This document shows positions 1 through 5,946 of a DNA stretch of 24,364 bases, piece after piece. The notes below the pieces were generated by a model. The model made no database searches. It was given only the letters and a program-made list of their open reading frames with translations, and was not told where the DNA came from. Every line of letters begins with the position of its first letter. The stretch's first letter is position 1. The stretch lies in IMG/VR virus record IMGVR_UViG_3300047471_000250, positions 1 through 24,364 of that record; one strand, 5' to 3'. Source of the stretch: a virus. The position numbers were made by a program, and so were the translations under genes.

Positions 1-347
1 CTAGGAGAGCATGGTTTGTAACACGTAAATGTGGTGCCCCCCCATGGGACTGCTTGCGGCGCTGTGGGCGGGTGGGAGTATGGGCGTGGGCTGGCGTGGC
101 GTCTGCGTGGCTGTGGTGGCTTGGTGGGTGGTTGCTACAGCGGGCGTGGGATTCATACCTAACTCGCTGCCGGCGGCATCTAGAAGTTTTGGCCCCGTTT
201 TCGGGGGCTTGCCGCACGAGCTCGTCGACGTGCTGGTTTCGATCGCTGGAGTAGCGCGATCGGTTGGCGGTGGTGTGGCGACGTGGTCGCGACCATCCAG
301 CGACGTGGTCGCGACGTGGCTGCGCTCGAGCTGCGCGCGCGCATAGC
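1..347. other. Region past the terminator without a confident gene
   Basis: The plus strand is strongly G/T-rich between 50 and 155, and the minus strand correspondingly C/A-rich. A small stem GCCCCG-TTTT-CGGGG occurs at 192-206, and the 16-base repeats lie at 278-315. A minus-strand frame 156-1 (ATG at 156, 51 codons, threonine- and proline-rich: MNPTPAVATTHQATTATQTP) is open to the TAG at base 1-3 but has a poor ribosome site. A plus-strand frame from 29 is glycine- and tryptophan-rich and equally doubtful. Confidence 0.4.
278..315. repeat. 16-base direct repeat containing a 12-base palindrome
   Basis: GCGACGTGGTCGCGAC is present at 278-293 and 300-315. The first copy extends into the perfect palindrome TGGTCGCGACCA (284-295), and a third partial copy begins at 311. 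Spacing is 22 bases, about two helical turns. An operator or attachment-type site is possible. Confidence 0.5.
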
Positions 348-373
348 AAGAGACCCGCTTTCGCGGGGCTCTT
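348..373 (-). terminator. Terminator-like hairpin after the early operon
   Basis: AAGAGnCCCGC and GCGGGnCTCTT form an 11-base stem with one mismatch around a 4-base loop (GAAA on the minus strand, a stable tetraloop). It lies 28 bases beyond the last stop (402). No U-run follows, which is usual for high-GC genomes. Confidence 0.6.
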
Positions 374-401
374 GGTGGTGCGGCTATGTTCGTTGGTCGT
401 G

Positions 402-839
402 CTAGCGAGCCAGGATCCAGTCGTCTAGGAATTCGCGGTGTTCTTGCGTGAGGAGTCCGTTGGTCACTGCGTTGGCGGTGAGTTTGAGCAGCTCGCGCTG
501 TTCGCTGCTGAGGTAGGCGTGCTCTTCCGGTACTCCTGCCCATTCGCGGAGTTGCACGTCGCCTGGATCGATCTCGGCGGCGAGACCTTGCAGCTCGGCG
601 ATTTCTCCAGTGCTGATCTGTTCTTCGTCGATCTGTGAGCGTAGGTACTCGAGCCGGATCGCGGTGTGGAAGTATTCGAACGGACATCGTCCGCTTGGCG
701 CTGGGGTCCATGATGTGCTTATGCCATCGTCCCAAGTGAGTCCGCACGTTCCGCAGGTAGCCGGATCTATGGCGCTTGGGTCGTCTGGGGCGATCGGCTG
801 GACTTCAAAGTCTGTGGGGATTCCGGTCTCGGTAATCAT
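402..839 (-). CDS. 145-aa putative zinc-binding protein, last gene of the operon
   Basis: 145 aa. PATCGTCGLTWDDGI (26-40) gives a C-x2-C pair, and GRCPFEYFH near residue 50 a further cysteine and histidine. The remaining 85 residues are helical and acidic (RLEYLRSQIDEEQISTGEIA, then HAYLSSEQRELLKLTANAVT). The N-terminal C-x2-C-G-x-x-W is common in small phage proteins that carry a rubredoxin-like knuckle. ATG in an ATGA overlap. A hairpin follows the stop after about 30 bases. Confidence 0.65.
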   Translation of the reverse strand: MITETGIPTDFEVQPIAPDDPSAIDPATCGTCGLTWDDGISTSWTPAPSGRCPFEYFHTAIRLEYLRSQIDEEQISTGEIAELQGLAAEIDPGDVQLREWAGVPEEHAYLSSEQRELLKLTANAVTNGLLTQEHREFLDDWILAR

Positions 840-919
840 TTTTTTCCTTTCACTTTGAGTAGGTCGGCGAGGGCTAGGAGGGCGAGGACGCCGATGGTGA
901 TGTCGGCTGGGGCGCTCAT
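836..919 (-). CDS. 27-aa hydrophobic peptide
   Basis: 27 aa: MSAPADITIGVLALLALADL then LKVKGKK. Exact ATGA overlaps with both neighbours are the main support. It may be a small membrane peptide or simply a translational bridge between its neighbours. Confidence 0.45.
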   Translation of the reverse strand: MSAPADITIGVLALLALADLLKVKGKK

Positions 920-1236
920 GAGAGGAACCCTGCCGGGACTACTGTGAACGCATAGGAGTCGGCGTCAAGGTCTCCGGGGATGAATACGCGCGGCTGTTCG
1001 TCGCCGGCGGACGTCTCCTCGTGCTCGGCCCGGTATTTGTTCCAGCATTCAACGGCGGCGTTGAGGGCGTTCGAGGGGCCGCTTAGCGCGTAGTCGTAGG
1101 ATTCCGTGTAGCGGACTCCGTGGAGGGTCGCGATGTAGCGTGACCCGCGGTAGTCGGTCGGCCCGTGGAAGCGGACCCGGATGACGGGGAACGCTAGTCC
1201 GTTGAGGCTCTTGGTTAGCATCGTTGCGGTTGTCAT
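916..1236 (-). CDS. 106-aa actinobacteriophage-type hypothetical protein
   Basis: 106 aa. VIRVRFHGPTDYRGSRYIAT and SYDYALSGPSNALNAAVECW are a pattern I associate with small early proteins of actinobacteriophages: a strand with R-F-x-G-P-T-D-x-R-G-S-R followed by a DYAL..NA helix. The end, DSYAFTVVPAGFLS, matches the closing strand of that pattern. Biochemical role unknown. ATGA overlaps at both ends. Confidence 0.62.
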   Translation of the reverse strand: MTTATMLTKSLNGLAFPVIRVRFHGPTDYRGSRYIATLHGVRYTESYDYALSGPSNALNAAVECWNKYRAEHEETSAGDEQPRVFIPGDLDADSYAFTVVPAGFLS

Positions 1237-1475
1237 GGTGTCCTTTCCAGGGTGGCGGTGATGTCCTCAGCACGAACGCGGAAGATGCCGCGTTCGTTGC
1301 GCCGCGGGAATCCTTCGCCTTTAGGCGCGCATGCGAGCGAACCGAAATCCACAAGGACGACACGATTCGCCGTCGCGGATTGCGTGCTCCCAACCTTTAG
1401 CACGGTCCCAGGTTTGATGACTCCCATGGTCATGGGATGGAAAGCTAGGACGCGATCGCCTACTTGTGGCGTCAT
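1233..1475 (-). CDS. 80-aa SH3/Tudor-like hypothetical protein
   Basis: 80 aa from the ATG at 1475, two bases after the previous stop with GGCAGGCGG upstream. VGDRVLAFHPMTMGVIKPGT and VVLVDFGSLACAPKGEG give a small five-strand barrel pattern (basic residues between turns), and the protein ends FRVRAEDITATLERTP. The fold guess is by pattern only; no function assigned. Its stop overlaps the next gene as ATGA. Confidence 0.58.
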   Translation of the reverse strand: MTPQVGDRVLAFHPMTMGVIKPGTVLKVGSTQSATANRVVLVDFGSLACAPKGEGFPRRNERGIFRVRAEDITATLERTP

Positions 1476-1477
1476 GG

Positions 1478-1603
1478 TTACCGCCTGCCTTTCGGCGTCC
1501 GGGCGAAGCGCACCCAAACGTAGACGGGGATGAGTGATGCGGGGATCCCGATGACGAACAGCGGGATCCCGAAGATCATGGTGACTGCGGTGCTACCGAT
1601 CAT
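1478..1603 (-). CDS. 41-aa membrane protein
   Basis: 41 aa: MIGSTAVTMIFGIPLFVIGI is mostly hydrophobic, followed by a second short hydrophobic part (PASLIPVYVWV) and a basic cytoplasmic-type tail (RFARTPKGRR). Starts by TAATG coupling. One or two membrane passes. Role unknown. Confidence 0.58.
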   Translation of the reverse strand: MIGSTAVTMIFGIPLFVIGIPASLIPVYVWVRFARTPKGRR

Positions 1604-1791
1604 TAGTTGTCCTCCCGGTTGAGCCGATCGGCGGTTGCCGGTTTCATGTCGCGGCGATGTTGCGCCTCACGCTTCTTTGCGTCAGCGAGAGTTAGCGCGA
1701 TCCCGTATAGATCTCCGCAGTCTTCACAAACAACGTGATAAATGCTCGGACGACCCCGAAGATGCGTCCGATGTTTCTTCTGTGCGGCCAT
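1603..1791 (-). CDS. 62-aa basic zinc-binding protein
   Basis: 62 aa from the ATG at 1791, which is preceded by AGAGGCAAGG; an upstream extension of the frame covers promoter sequence. It reads MAAQKKHRTHLRGRPSIYHV, then VCEDCGDLYGIALTLADAKK, a single C-x2-C zinc knuckle with histidines around it, and a charged tail. It is the first gene after the regulatory block. The TAA overlaps the next ATG as TAATG. Confidence 0.6.
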   Translation of the reverse strand: MAAQKKHRTHLRGRPSIYHVVCEDCGDLYGIALTLADAKKREAQHRRDMKPATADRLNREDN

Positions 1792-1804
1792 TGGCCTTGC
1801 CTCT

Positions 1805-1834
1805 CTTGTAGTGAACCTAGACGAGAGGAGTAAA
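1805..1834 (-). promoter_or_regulatory. Promoter candidate with CTAGGTT box in the spacer
   Basis: On the minus strand TTTACT (1829-1834) and TACAAG (1805-1810) are 18 bases apart, four of six matches each to the -35 and -10 consensus. The spacer contains GTCTAGGTTCAC (1811-1822), an exact copy of a 12-mer at 2135-2146 and related to the iterons. The promoter would drive the six genes from 1791 down to 402; a CTAGGTT-binding protein would control it. Confidence 0.45.
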
Positions 1835-1992
1835 GCACCGCGGCGACCGCTACGCAAGGGTGCGCGCGCAGGCTTTACAAAGGCGCCGACGCTCGAGCGG
1901 CGATCGGCGGCGAGCTCGCATAGGCGAGACGCGGCCGAGGCGCGCGGCTTTATCCTTTGCGAGTGGCACGAACAGCCGTTCGGGAATCCCTA

Positions 1993-2010
1993 CTATTCCG
2001 GTAGGAATAG
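1993..2010. repeat. Small dyad CTATTCC-GGTA-GGAATAG
   Basis: A perfect 7-base inverted repeat with a 4-base centre in the non-coding block; an operator or a small hairpin. It is followed on the plus strand by AGGAG and ATG (2014), but the frame after that ATG has no gene-like content. Confidence 0.4.
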
Positions 2011-2038
2011 GAGATGATTAGCGCGCCGCGGGGTTCCA

Positions 2039-2106
2039 TCAGAGGACGGCCTAGGTTTGGCATCAGAGACAAGCCTAGGTTTGACTCAGAGGACAACCTA
2101 GGTTTG
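2039..2106 (+). repeat. Three direct repeats (iterons) with CCTAGGTTTG core
   Basis: Copies at 2039-2059, 2063-2083 and 2086-2106, 21 bases each. All start TCAGAG and end CCTAGGTTTG; the bases between vary. Spacing is 24 and 23 bases, about two helical turns, so proteins would bind the same face. A degenerate fourth core (TCTAGGTTC) follows at 2136-2144. They could be replication-origin iterons or operators. Confidence 0.7.
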
Positions 2107-2108
2107 GA

Positions 2109-2163
2109 GGGCCGGCGCCTGATGCCAACGGACTGTCTAGGTTCACGGAGGCGGCGCCGGCCC
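2109..2163. repeat. Perfect 11-base inverted repeat around a CTAGGTT box
   Basis: GGGCCGGCGCC at 2109-2119 is mirrored by GGCGCCGGCCC at 2153-2163, with a 33-base centre carrying GTCTAGGTTCAC. It lies shortly after the endonuclease stop, so on the minus transcript it could fold into a strong stem and act as a terminator without a U-run, or serve as a DNA cruciform or operator. Confidence 0.6.
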
Positions 2164-2196
2164 GTTCCCCTACAAGCTTGGGTTATACCACGTGGG

Positions 2197-2838
2197 CTAC
2201 CGGAGAGGAAGCTGGTTTTCGTGGATAGAGCGCTGACGAAGACGAATCTGATAGCGATGCTCACGCTCTCGCGCCTTCGCCCTTTCGCCCGGTTGTGACC
2301 ATTTCCATCTGGCGTGGCACGCCTTTGTACAGAACGTCCTTGACTGCCCGTGATCCCTGCGAACAAAGGACTTGCCGCAGCCGATGCATTCAATAGGAGC
2401 TCTAACACGGTCTAATATCTCAGTCGCTTCGGAGAGGATCGCATCTCCAGTTTCTCGTCTGCGGACACCTAAGAATGGACGCATCAGCAGGAAAGCTTCT
2501 CCACCAGTATGTCCAGTAGTGCTCCATGAATAAGCCTGCTTATGATGGGTTTGCCGCCGCCGCCGTTTCAAGATCGACGAGTCATGCTGAACACCGTGCG
2601 GCCTATCAGAGCGCTTGATTCCGTGGCTGCGAAGGACGGCGACAAAATGTTCAAGTACGTCCAGATCGCACGTTTGTAAGCCCACTTGGATGTAGACGCG
2701 CACACCAACCTTGCGTCTAACAATGTATCCCTCGCCCTCGAACAGACCAGCAGCCCACGCGAGTTCGGCTTCTAGTGACATACGACCGATTCGGGTTGTG
2801 TGCCGGCGATCACGCCAGCGATCGATCTTCCGACGCAC
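2197..2838 (-). CDS. LAGLIDADG homing endonuclease with C-terminal zinc finger
   Basis: 213 aa from the GTG at 2838 (GAGG six bases upstream); an internal ATG at 2781 lacks a ribosome site. One LAGLIDADG motif is visible, LAWAAGLFEGEGYI (26-39), so it would act as a dimer. The following region (VYIQVGLQTCDLDVLEHFVA) keeps the expected strand-helix order. The C-terminus has a zinc finger with four cysteines: CIGCGKSFVRRD, then FCTKACHARW. A basic tail follows (RAKAREREHRYQIRLRQR). Homing endonucleases cut alleles that lack them and spread by repair. No intron boundary is seen, so it is free-standing. It is the last gene before the non-coding regulatory block. Confidence 0.72.
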   Translation of the reverse strand: MRRKIDRWRDRRHTTRIGRMSLEAELAWAAGLFEGEGYIVRRKVGVRVYIQVGLQTCDLDVLEHFVAVLRSHGIKRSDRPHGVQHDSSILKRRRRQTHHKQAYSWSTTGHTGGEAFLLMRPFLGVRRRETGDAILSEATEILDRVRAPIECIGCGKSFVRRDHGQSRTFCTKACHARWKWSQPGERAKAREREHRYQIRLRQRSIHENQLPLR

Positions 2839-2996
2839 GGCACACCTCGAAGTGATCGTGAATCCGCGGCTGTATGCGCCATCTTCAACACTTGCATGTT
2901 GCCGCCGGATTCTCTGACGACGGCCTCGAGTTTGCGTGCGTGGTCTGCTCTGGTGGCGTGTGTTTCGAGGAAGCGTGGTAGGGCGACGCTAGCCAT
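2772..2996 (-). CDS. 74-aa hypothetical protein, 3' end overlapped by endonuclease gene
   Basis: 74 aa. MASVALPRFLETHATRADHA with VVRESGGNMQVLKMAHTAAD is a well-formed helical domain. After residue 49 the protein (SLRGVPCVGRSIAGVIAGTQ) is low in quality and lies over the 5' end of the LAGLIDADG gene in another frame. This suggests that the original 3' end was replaced or extended when the endonuclease gene arrived. Start at the ATG, 8 bases inside the upstream gene. Confidence 0.5.
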   Translation of the reverse strand: MASVALPRFLETHATRADHARKLEAVVRESGGNMQVLKMAHTAADSRSLRGVPCVGRSIAGVIAGTQPESVVCH

Positions 2997-3243
2997 TCTT
3001 GAGCCAGTCTGCGTAACTTGAGAACTCGCCGCCGGGGCCTTTTACGCGCCCGAACGGTAGCTGCTCTGTAGTTCCATCAGACTTCTCTCTGAATCCCACA
3101 ATTCCCGAGCCTCCCATGATGGCCGCTCCTGAGCATGTTCCGAGATGAGACAGCCCATAGGGACGCTCACATTCTTGGCAAGAGCTTCCGGGTGGGATTG
3201 CTGGATCTGGTTCAAGAATGACAGCGTTTCCTGTAATGCTCAT
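2989..3243 (-). CDS. 84-aa putative zinc-binding protein
   Basis: 84 aa. SSCQECERPYGLSHLGTCSG holds three cysteines and one histidine of a probable zinc site. The rest is glycine-rich and ends PGGEFSSYADWLKNG. ATG in an ATGA overlap; the TAG overlaps the next gene by 8 bases. Function unknown. Confidence 0.58.
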   Translation of the reverse strand: MSITGNAVILEPDPAIPPGSSCQECERPYGLSHLGTCSGAAIMGGSGIVGFREKSDGTTEQLPFGRVKGPGGEFSSYADWLKNG

Positions 3244-3449
3244 GTCCCGGTCCCTTCGTAGAAGTCAGACATCCGCTTACCAGCAGCCCGATAATGGCCT
3301 CTAACGGTGGCGCTATCTCGACCCATGATGGCCGCAATCTCGAGCCAACTATGGCCTTGACGGTCACGCAGCGTGACGACTCGAAACTGTAGGTCGGTGA
3401 GTACCTTCTTGGCGTCAGGCCAGTAGTCGCGGATGATGGTGACGCTCAC
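3240..3449 (-). CDS. Sigma-region-4-like HTH protein
   Basis: 69 aa. LTDLQFRVVTLRDRQGHSWL, EIAAIMGRDSATVRGHYRAA and GKRM match the shape of sigma factor region 4 or LuxR-type helix-turn-helix domains: L-x4-F-R-V-V-x-L-R-x-x-x-G-x-S-x-x-E-I-A, turn, recognition helix TVRGHYRAA. Such short phage proteins may bind promoter DNA or hijack RNA polymerase. The GTG start is in a GTGA overlap with the ATPase gene, and its stop overlaps the next ATG. A role in expression of the late genes is possible but unproven. Confidence 0.65.
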   Translation of the reverse strand: MSVTIIRDYWPDAKKVLTDLQFRVVTLRDRQGHSWLEIAAIMGRDSATVRGHYRAAGKRMSDFYEGTGT

Positions 3450-4612
3450 CAGGGAATCCCATCGCCAGAGCCATTGTCATCAGCGTGGTCGTCGTCCTCA
3501 CGGTACGGCCTCAACGACTCCACAAACTTCGCGCCCCTCGCACCCTCGATCGCGCGTGCGTAGCCTTCACGGATCAGCGAGTCGATCGCCGCTCTCACGT
3601 ATTGGCCTTTGCCGCCGATAGCGTCACAGATCGTGTTCCTGCCCTGTGGGTCGGCGCAGTTCTCGATGAAGATGCTGACTCGTTCCATCTTGCCGGTGTA
3701 ACGGAACGCCCCATCAGCAGCGACATCGTGTGTGTGTTCGACTTTGTCCCAGGAGCCGAACTTGCCTGCGCCGAGGCTCATCTCCCAGCGTCCTGTGTCG
3801 CCGAACCGTGAGTCTGTGATCTCGAGACGCACCTTTCCAGTGTGGTCAAGTCCGTACCGTTCGATGGTTTCTAGCGTGAACAGCACCTCGTTCAGGTCGC
3901 CTTTGCTGCTGGCACCACGGCCACGCTTGCTGTCGCCGTGGCCTGTGTTGTCGAGGATGAGGGTAGCGATGCCTGCGGCGAACAACGGGTCAACCAGGGC
4001 GGCCATGAATTCGGCGTAGTCGTCCGATGAGTTCTCCTCCAACCCGAGGTCGCTGAGGTACATGCGTTGGCTGTCGAAGATGACGAGGTCGGCGTTCAGG
4101 CACAGCTTGACCAACTCGTTGCCGTCGTCTTTGCGGAAGCGTGGGAACTCGTAGTAGGAAAGGTTCTTCGAGAGCTGAGCCTGTTGGAGTGTGCTCATCT
4201 CGCGTCCGTTGATGATCGCCTCGAGCCGGGACGCATACAGGTCGCCACCGTTCTCACGGTCGAACACGACGACGGTTGCGCCGGCGAGCACCATGTCGCC
4301 AGCGTGGATCAGGGCGCCCAGCGACTTGCCCACCTTTTTCGGTGCCGCCCAGTAGTGGCGCTTGCCGCGCCTGAGCATCAGGTCCGAGGCGGGGAGGTAT
4401 TCGGCTGGTGGGATGCCGTGCCGGATCCTGTCGACGAGGTCTAGTTGCCTGGAGCGGACGCGGTCGGTGAAGTCGCCGCGTTTCGCGTCGTCTGGTAGGA
4501 CTCCGGCTTCTGGGACACGGTATGCGTCGACCTCGGCGTCTTCGAGTTGTTGGCGCTGTCGTTCGTCGTCTGGTGCGAGGCCGATCTCGTGGATGGGACG
4601 CAGTTGCGTCAC
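3446..4612 (-). CDS. AAA_25/RepA-like RecA-fold ATPase (replication or recombination)
   Basis: 388 aa. RRGKRHYWAAPKKVGKSLGA (81-100) contains an A-P-K-K-V-G-K-S Walker A loop (90-97) of the RepA/AAA_25 kind. ADLVIFDSQRMYLSD (174-188) is Walker B; ATLILDNTGHGDSKRGRGAS (216-235) is the next core strand with its catalytic-side H, followed by SKGDLNEV. The last 120 residues contain a probable winged-helix segment (KGQYVRAAIDSLIREGYARA). RepA-like phage ATPases act as hexameric helicases or loaders. A primase domain is not seen. GTG start in a GTGA overlap; its stop overlaps the next gene by GTGA. Confidence 0.75.
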   Translation of the reverse strand: MTQLRPIHEIGLAPDDERQRQQLEDAEVDAYRVPEAGVLPDDAKRGDFTDRVRSRQLDLVDRIRHGIPPAEYLPASDLMLRRGKRHYWAAPKKVGKSLGALIHAGDMVLAGATVVVFDRENGGDLYASRLEAIINGREMSTLQQAQLSKNLSYYEFPRFRKDDGNELVKLCLNADLVIFDSQRMYLSDLGLEENSSDDYAEFMAALVDPLFAAGIATLILDNTGHGDSKRGRGASSKGDLNEVLFTLETIERYGLDHTGKVRLEITDSRFGDTGRWEMSLGAGKFGSWDKVEHTHDVAADGAFRYTGKMERVSIFIENCADPQGRNTICDAIGGKGQYVRAAIDSLIREGYARAIEGARGAKFVESLRPYREDDDHADDNGSGDGIPW

Positions 4613-4884
4613 CCGGTTTTGAGGAGGTCGATGGCGTGCATATCAAGACGCACCAGAAGCCGCTGCTTCGCCCACTTCAACTGCTTATGGTCGACCCTGT
4701 CAGGATCCACCGGGCCGCCCTCGAGCAGCTCGGCACAGGTTCCGACGTCTTTGGCGAGGCGCATCGCGACACCAACCCGTGCCGGGTGCGGCCACCGCTC
4801 CTCTAGGCTGCTCAAGGGCCAGTCATGGAGGAGGGAGTCTAAGCCACCCTCGGTTTGTGTGCCAACATGCCTGAGCCCTCGCAT
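4609..4884 (-). CDS. Hypothetical protein, start uncertain
   Basis: 91 aa if the ATG at 4884 is used, which would overlap the zinc-protein gene by 46 bases, or 68 aa from the TTG at 4815. The supported part is DWPLSSLEERWPHPARVGVA, MRLAKDVGTCAELLEGGPVD and the helix DHKQLKWAKQRLLVRLDMHA. The N-terminal residues before the TTG lie antiphase to a good gene and are doubtful. Its TGA overlaps the GTG start of the AAA ATPase. No family recognised; a small accessory factor of the ATPase is one reading of the position. Confidence 0.5.
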   Translation of the reverse strand: MRGLRHVGTQTEGGLDSLLHDWPLSSLEERWPHPARVGVAMRLAKDVGTCAELLEGGPVDPDRVDHKQLKWAKQRLLVRLDMHAIDLLKTG

Positions 4885-5045
4885 GGCATTCCAGGGTTGA
4901 ACCAGTCGCGGTGGCGTTCGTTGTTGTTGCGTGTGGCGCGCCTGTGCTTCGCGATGCGATATCTGTGCGCCTCGCGTCCCATTCCATCGTCGATGAACTC
5001 GATCGGATGCTCGCGGTGGCAGACGGGACAGAGAGCACGGATCAT
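4839..5045 (-). CDS. 68-aa zinc-binding protein
   Basis: 68 aa: MIRALCPVCHREHPIEF supplies a C-x2-C-H cluster, and PCEGSGMLAHKPRVA near the end supplies another cysteine and a histidine. The middle is very basic (RYRIAKHRRATRNNNERHRD), consistent with nucleic-acid contact. The closing GxxCxGSGxxAHK pattern is frequent in small actinobacteriophage proteins of unknown role. ATG in an ATGA overlap. Confidence 0.6.
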   Translation of the reverse strand: MIRALCPVCHREHPIEFIDDGMGREAHRYRIAKHRRATRNNNERHRDWFNPGMPCEGSGMLAHKPRVA

Positions 5046-5278
5046 GCTGAATCCCAGAGTGTCGGTTCGTCGCCAGTACGGTCCCGCAGAAGGCCACGTC
5101 CAACCAAATCATCAACGGTCTTGCGGCGCTGATAGGAGGAAAACGATTCCTGCTGGTAACGGCAGAGTGACAACAACTCAAGACCAGCGTTGCGAAGTTG
5201 GAGGTTCGTAGCCTCTCCGTGCAACAGACGCTCTATCGCTTCAAGGTTTGTCACGCGATGCGAGCCTGAGTCAGGCAA
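5042..5278 (-). CDS. 70-78-aa hypothetical protein, winged-helix-like end
   Basis: 78 aa from the TTG at 5278, or 70 aa from the GTG at 5254; neither has a good ribosome site. The body is helical (LEAIERLLHGEATNLQLRNA, then LELLSLCRYQQESFSS) and ends TVDDLVGRGLLRDRTGDEPT, which looks like the last helix and wing of a small DNA-binding domain. This is a weak resemblance only. The stop overlaps the next ATG as ATGA. Confidence 0.5.
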   Translation of the reverse strand: MPDSGSHRVTNLEAIERLLHGEATNLQLRNAGLELLSLCRYQQESFSSYQRRKTVDDLVGRGLLRDRTGDEPTLWDSA

Positions 5279-5296
5279 TTCCCATAGGAGGTTCGC

Positions 5297-5596
5297 TCAT
5301 GTCGGCCAGCTCTGCCACGGCAGCCATGTCGCCTTACCACGCGGAGGCCACCAAACAAGCCACGCATCCGCACCAGCCCACTCCGCAACCTGCCGTAGAT
5401 CCTTCCGCTTCGCAGGCGGAAACCTCGCATACGGACCCCGCGCTGTGGCTTTGCACTCGATCATCATCGGCGTCCTCCCATCCTTCAACGCGACAAGGTC
5501 GGCGCAGCCGAGACTGCCCGCAGCGCGGATCACGACCCAATCGTCCGCCTCGAGGCTGTGGCGGAGCTGGCGCTCGCGTTGGATGCCTCTAGCCAA
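5297..5596 (-). CDS. Hjc-type Holliday junction resolvase
   Basis: 99 aa. GIQRERQLRHSLEADDWVVI, RAAGSLGCADLVALKDGR and MMIECKATARGPYARF follow the archaeal Hjc order: N-terminal R-E pair, RxxxSxGxxDLVA with the metal-binding aspartate, and the IECKA pair (E-x-K) of the PD-(D/E)XK nuclease core. Such enzymes cut four-way junctions, resolving recombination or replication intermediates before packaging. The start is the TTG at 5596, 8 bases inside the zinc-ribbon gene, so initiation may be weak. Downstream, bases 5279-5296 are a short spacer. Confidence 0.72.
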   Translation of the reverse strand: MARGIQRERQLRHSLEADDWVVIRAAGSLGCADLVALKDGRTPMMIECKATARGPYARFPPAKRKDLRQVAEWAGADAWLVWWPPRGKATWLPWQSWPT

Positions 5597-5927
5597 CGGT
5601 GTCTTTCATGCCGGCGGACTCGTCAACAACACACGCGAACGACTTACGCCACGGATGAGACTGCGGCTGCGGTGAACCTGTCGGCTGACTGATTCCGCGC
5701 ATCGCCTCATGGCGACAACGACGGCAGATCCTCCCGTTCTTCGACTTCGGACCACCACAGCTCGCGCACGTCATCCGCTGCCAATAGTCAGGACTGCGAC
5801 GACGCTCCACAGCGCATGAGGCACAGGTGAGAGCCTGATCGGTCTTGAAGTTCCCACACTCGCACAGGATCCCGTAGCGGAGATCGATGTAAGTAGCGCG
5901 TGCCCAGCGGTGCGTCTTCTTCTTCAC
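5589..5927 (-). CDS. Multi-zinc-ribbon protein
   Basis: 112 aa from the GTG at 5927 (a GTG three bases earlier is equally possible; GAGG precedes both). Four cysteine pairs form two ribbons: CECGNFKTDQALTCASC (residues 22-38) and CASCGGPKSKNGRICRRC (54-71). A basic segment RRCRHEAMRG and a proline-rich tail follow. Such double ribbons usually bind nucleic acid or act as structural zinc modules. It follows the RPF-like gene after a 19-base spacer, and its TAG lies 8 bases inside the resolvase gene. Confidence 0.62.
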   Translation of the reverse strand: MKKKTHRWARATYIDLRYGILCECGNFKTDQALTCASCAVERRRSPDYWQRMTCASCGGPKSKNGRICRRCRHEAMRGISQPTGSPQPQSHPWRKSFACVVDESAGMKDTVG

Positions 5928-5946
5928 CACGTCCTCGCCGGTCCCG

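Larger units (their letters stand above)
1792..2196. other. Non-coding regulatory block
   Basis: This 405-base stretch is the largest gap between confident genes. It contains three near-identical 21-base direct repeats (2039-2106), a perfect 11-base inverted repeat (2109-2163), two exact inverted copies of GTCTAGGTTCAC (1811-1822 and 2135-2146), a 7-base dyad (1993-2010), the palindrome CCACGTGG (2188-2195) and a promoter-like pair (1805-1834). Open frames here on either strand have no ribosome site or domain-like content. Confidence 0.6.

Noticed and set aside
1-747. Minus-strand open frame of 248 codons at the left edge
   Set aside because: Extremely arginine-rich, crosses the terminator hairpin and overlaps the well-supported 145-aa gene in another frame; at most its last 51 codons could be real.
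2039-2106. CRISPR-like array
   Set aside because: The repeats are 21 bases at 23-24 base spacing, so there are no spacers; these are iterons, and no cas gene is present.
2014-2298. Plus-strand frame starting after AATAGGAG through the iteron block
   Set aside because: It encodes the repeats themselves and the antisense of the endonuclease end; no domain-like sequence.
5281-5592. Plus-strand AGGAGG with a 7-base spacer to an ATG at 5299, preceded by the same CCCATAGGAGG as the real plus-strand gene at 8206
   Set aside because: The frame after the ATG is a pure shadow of the Hjc resolvase and has no protein-like pattern; the 11-base match is likely chance.
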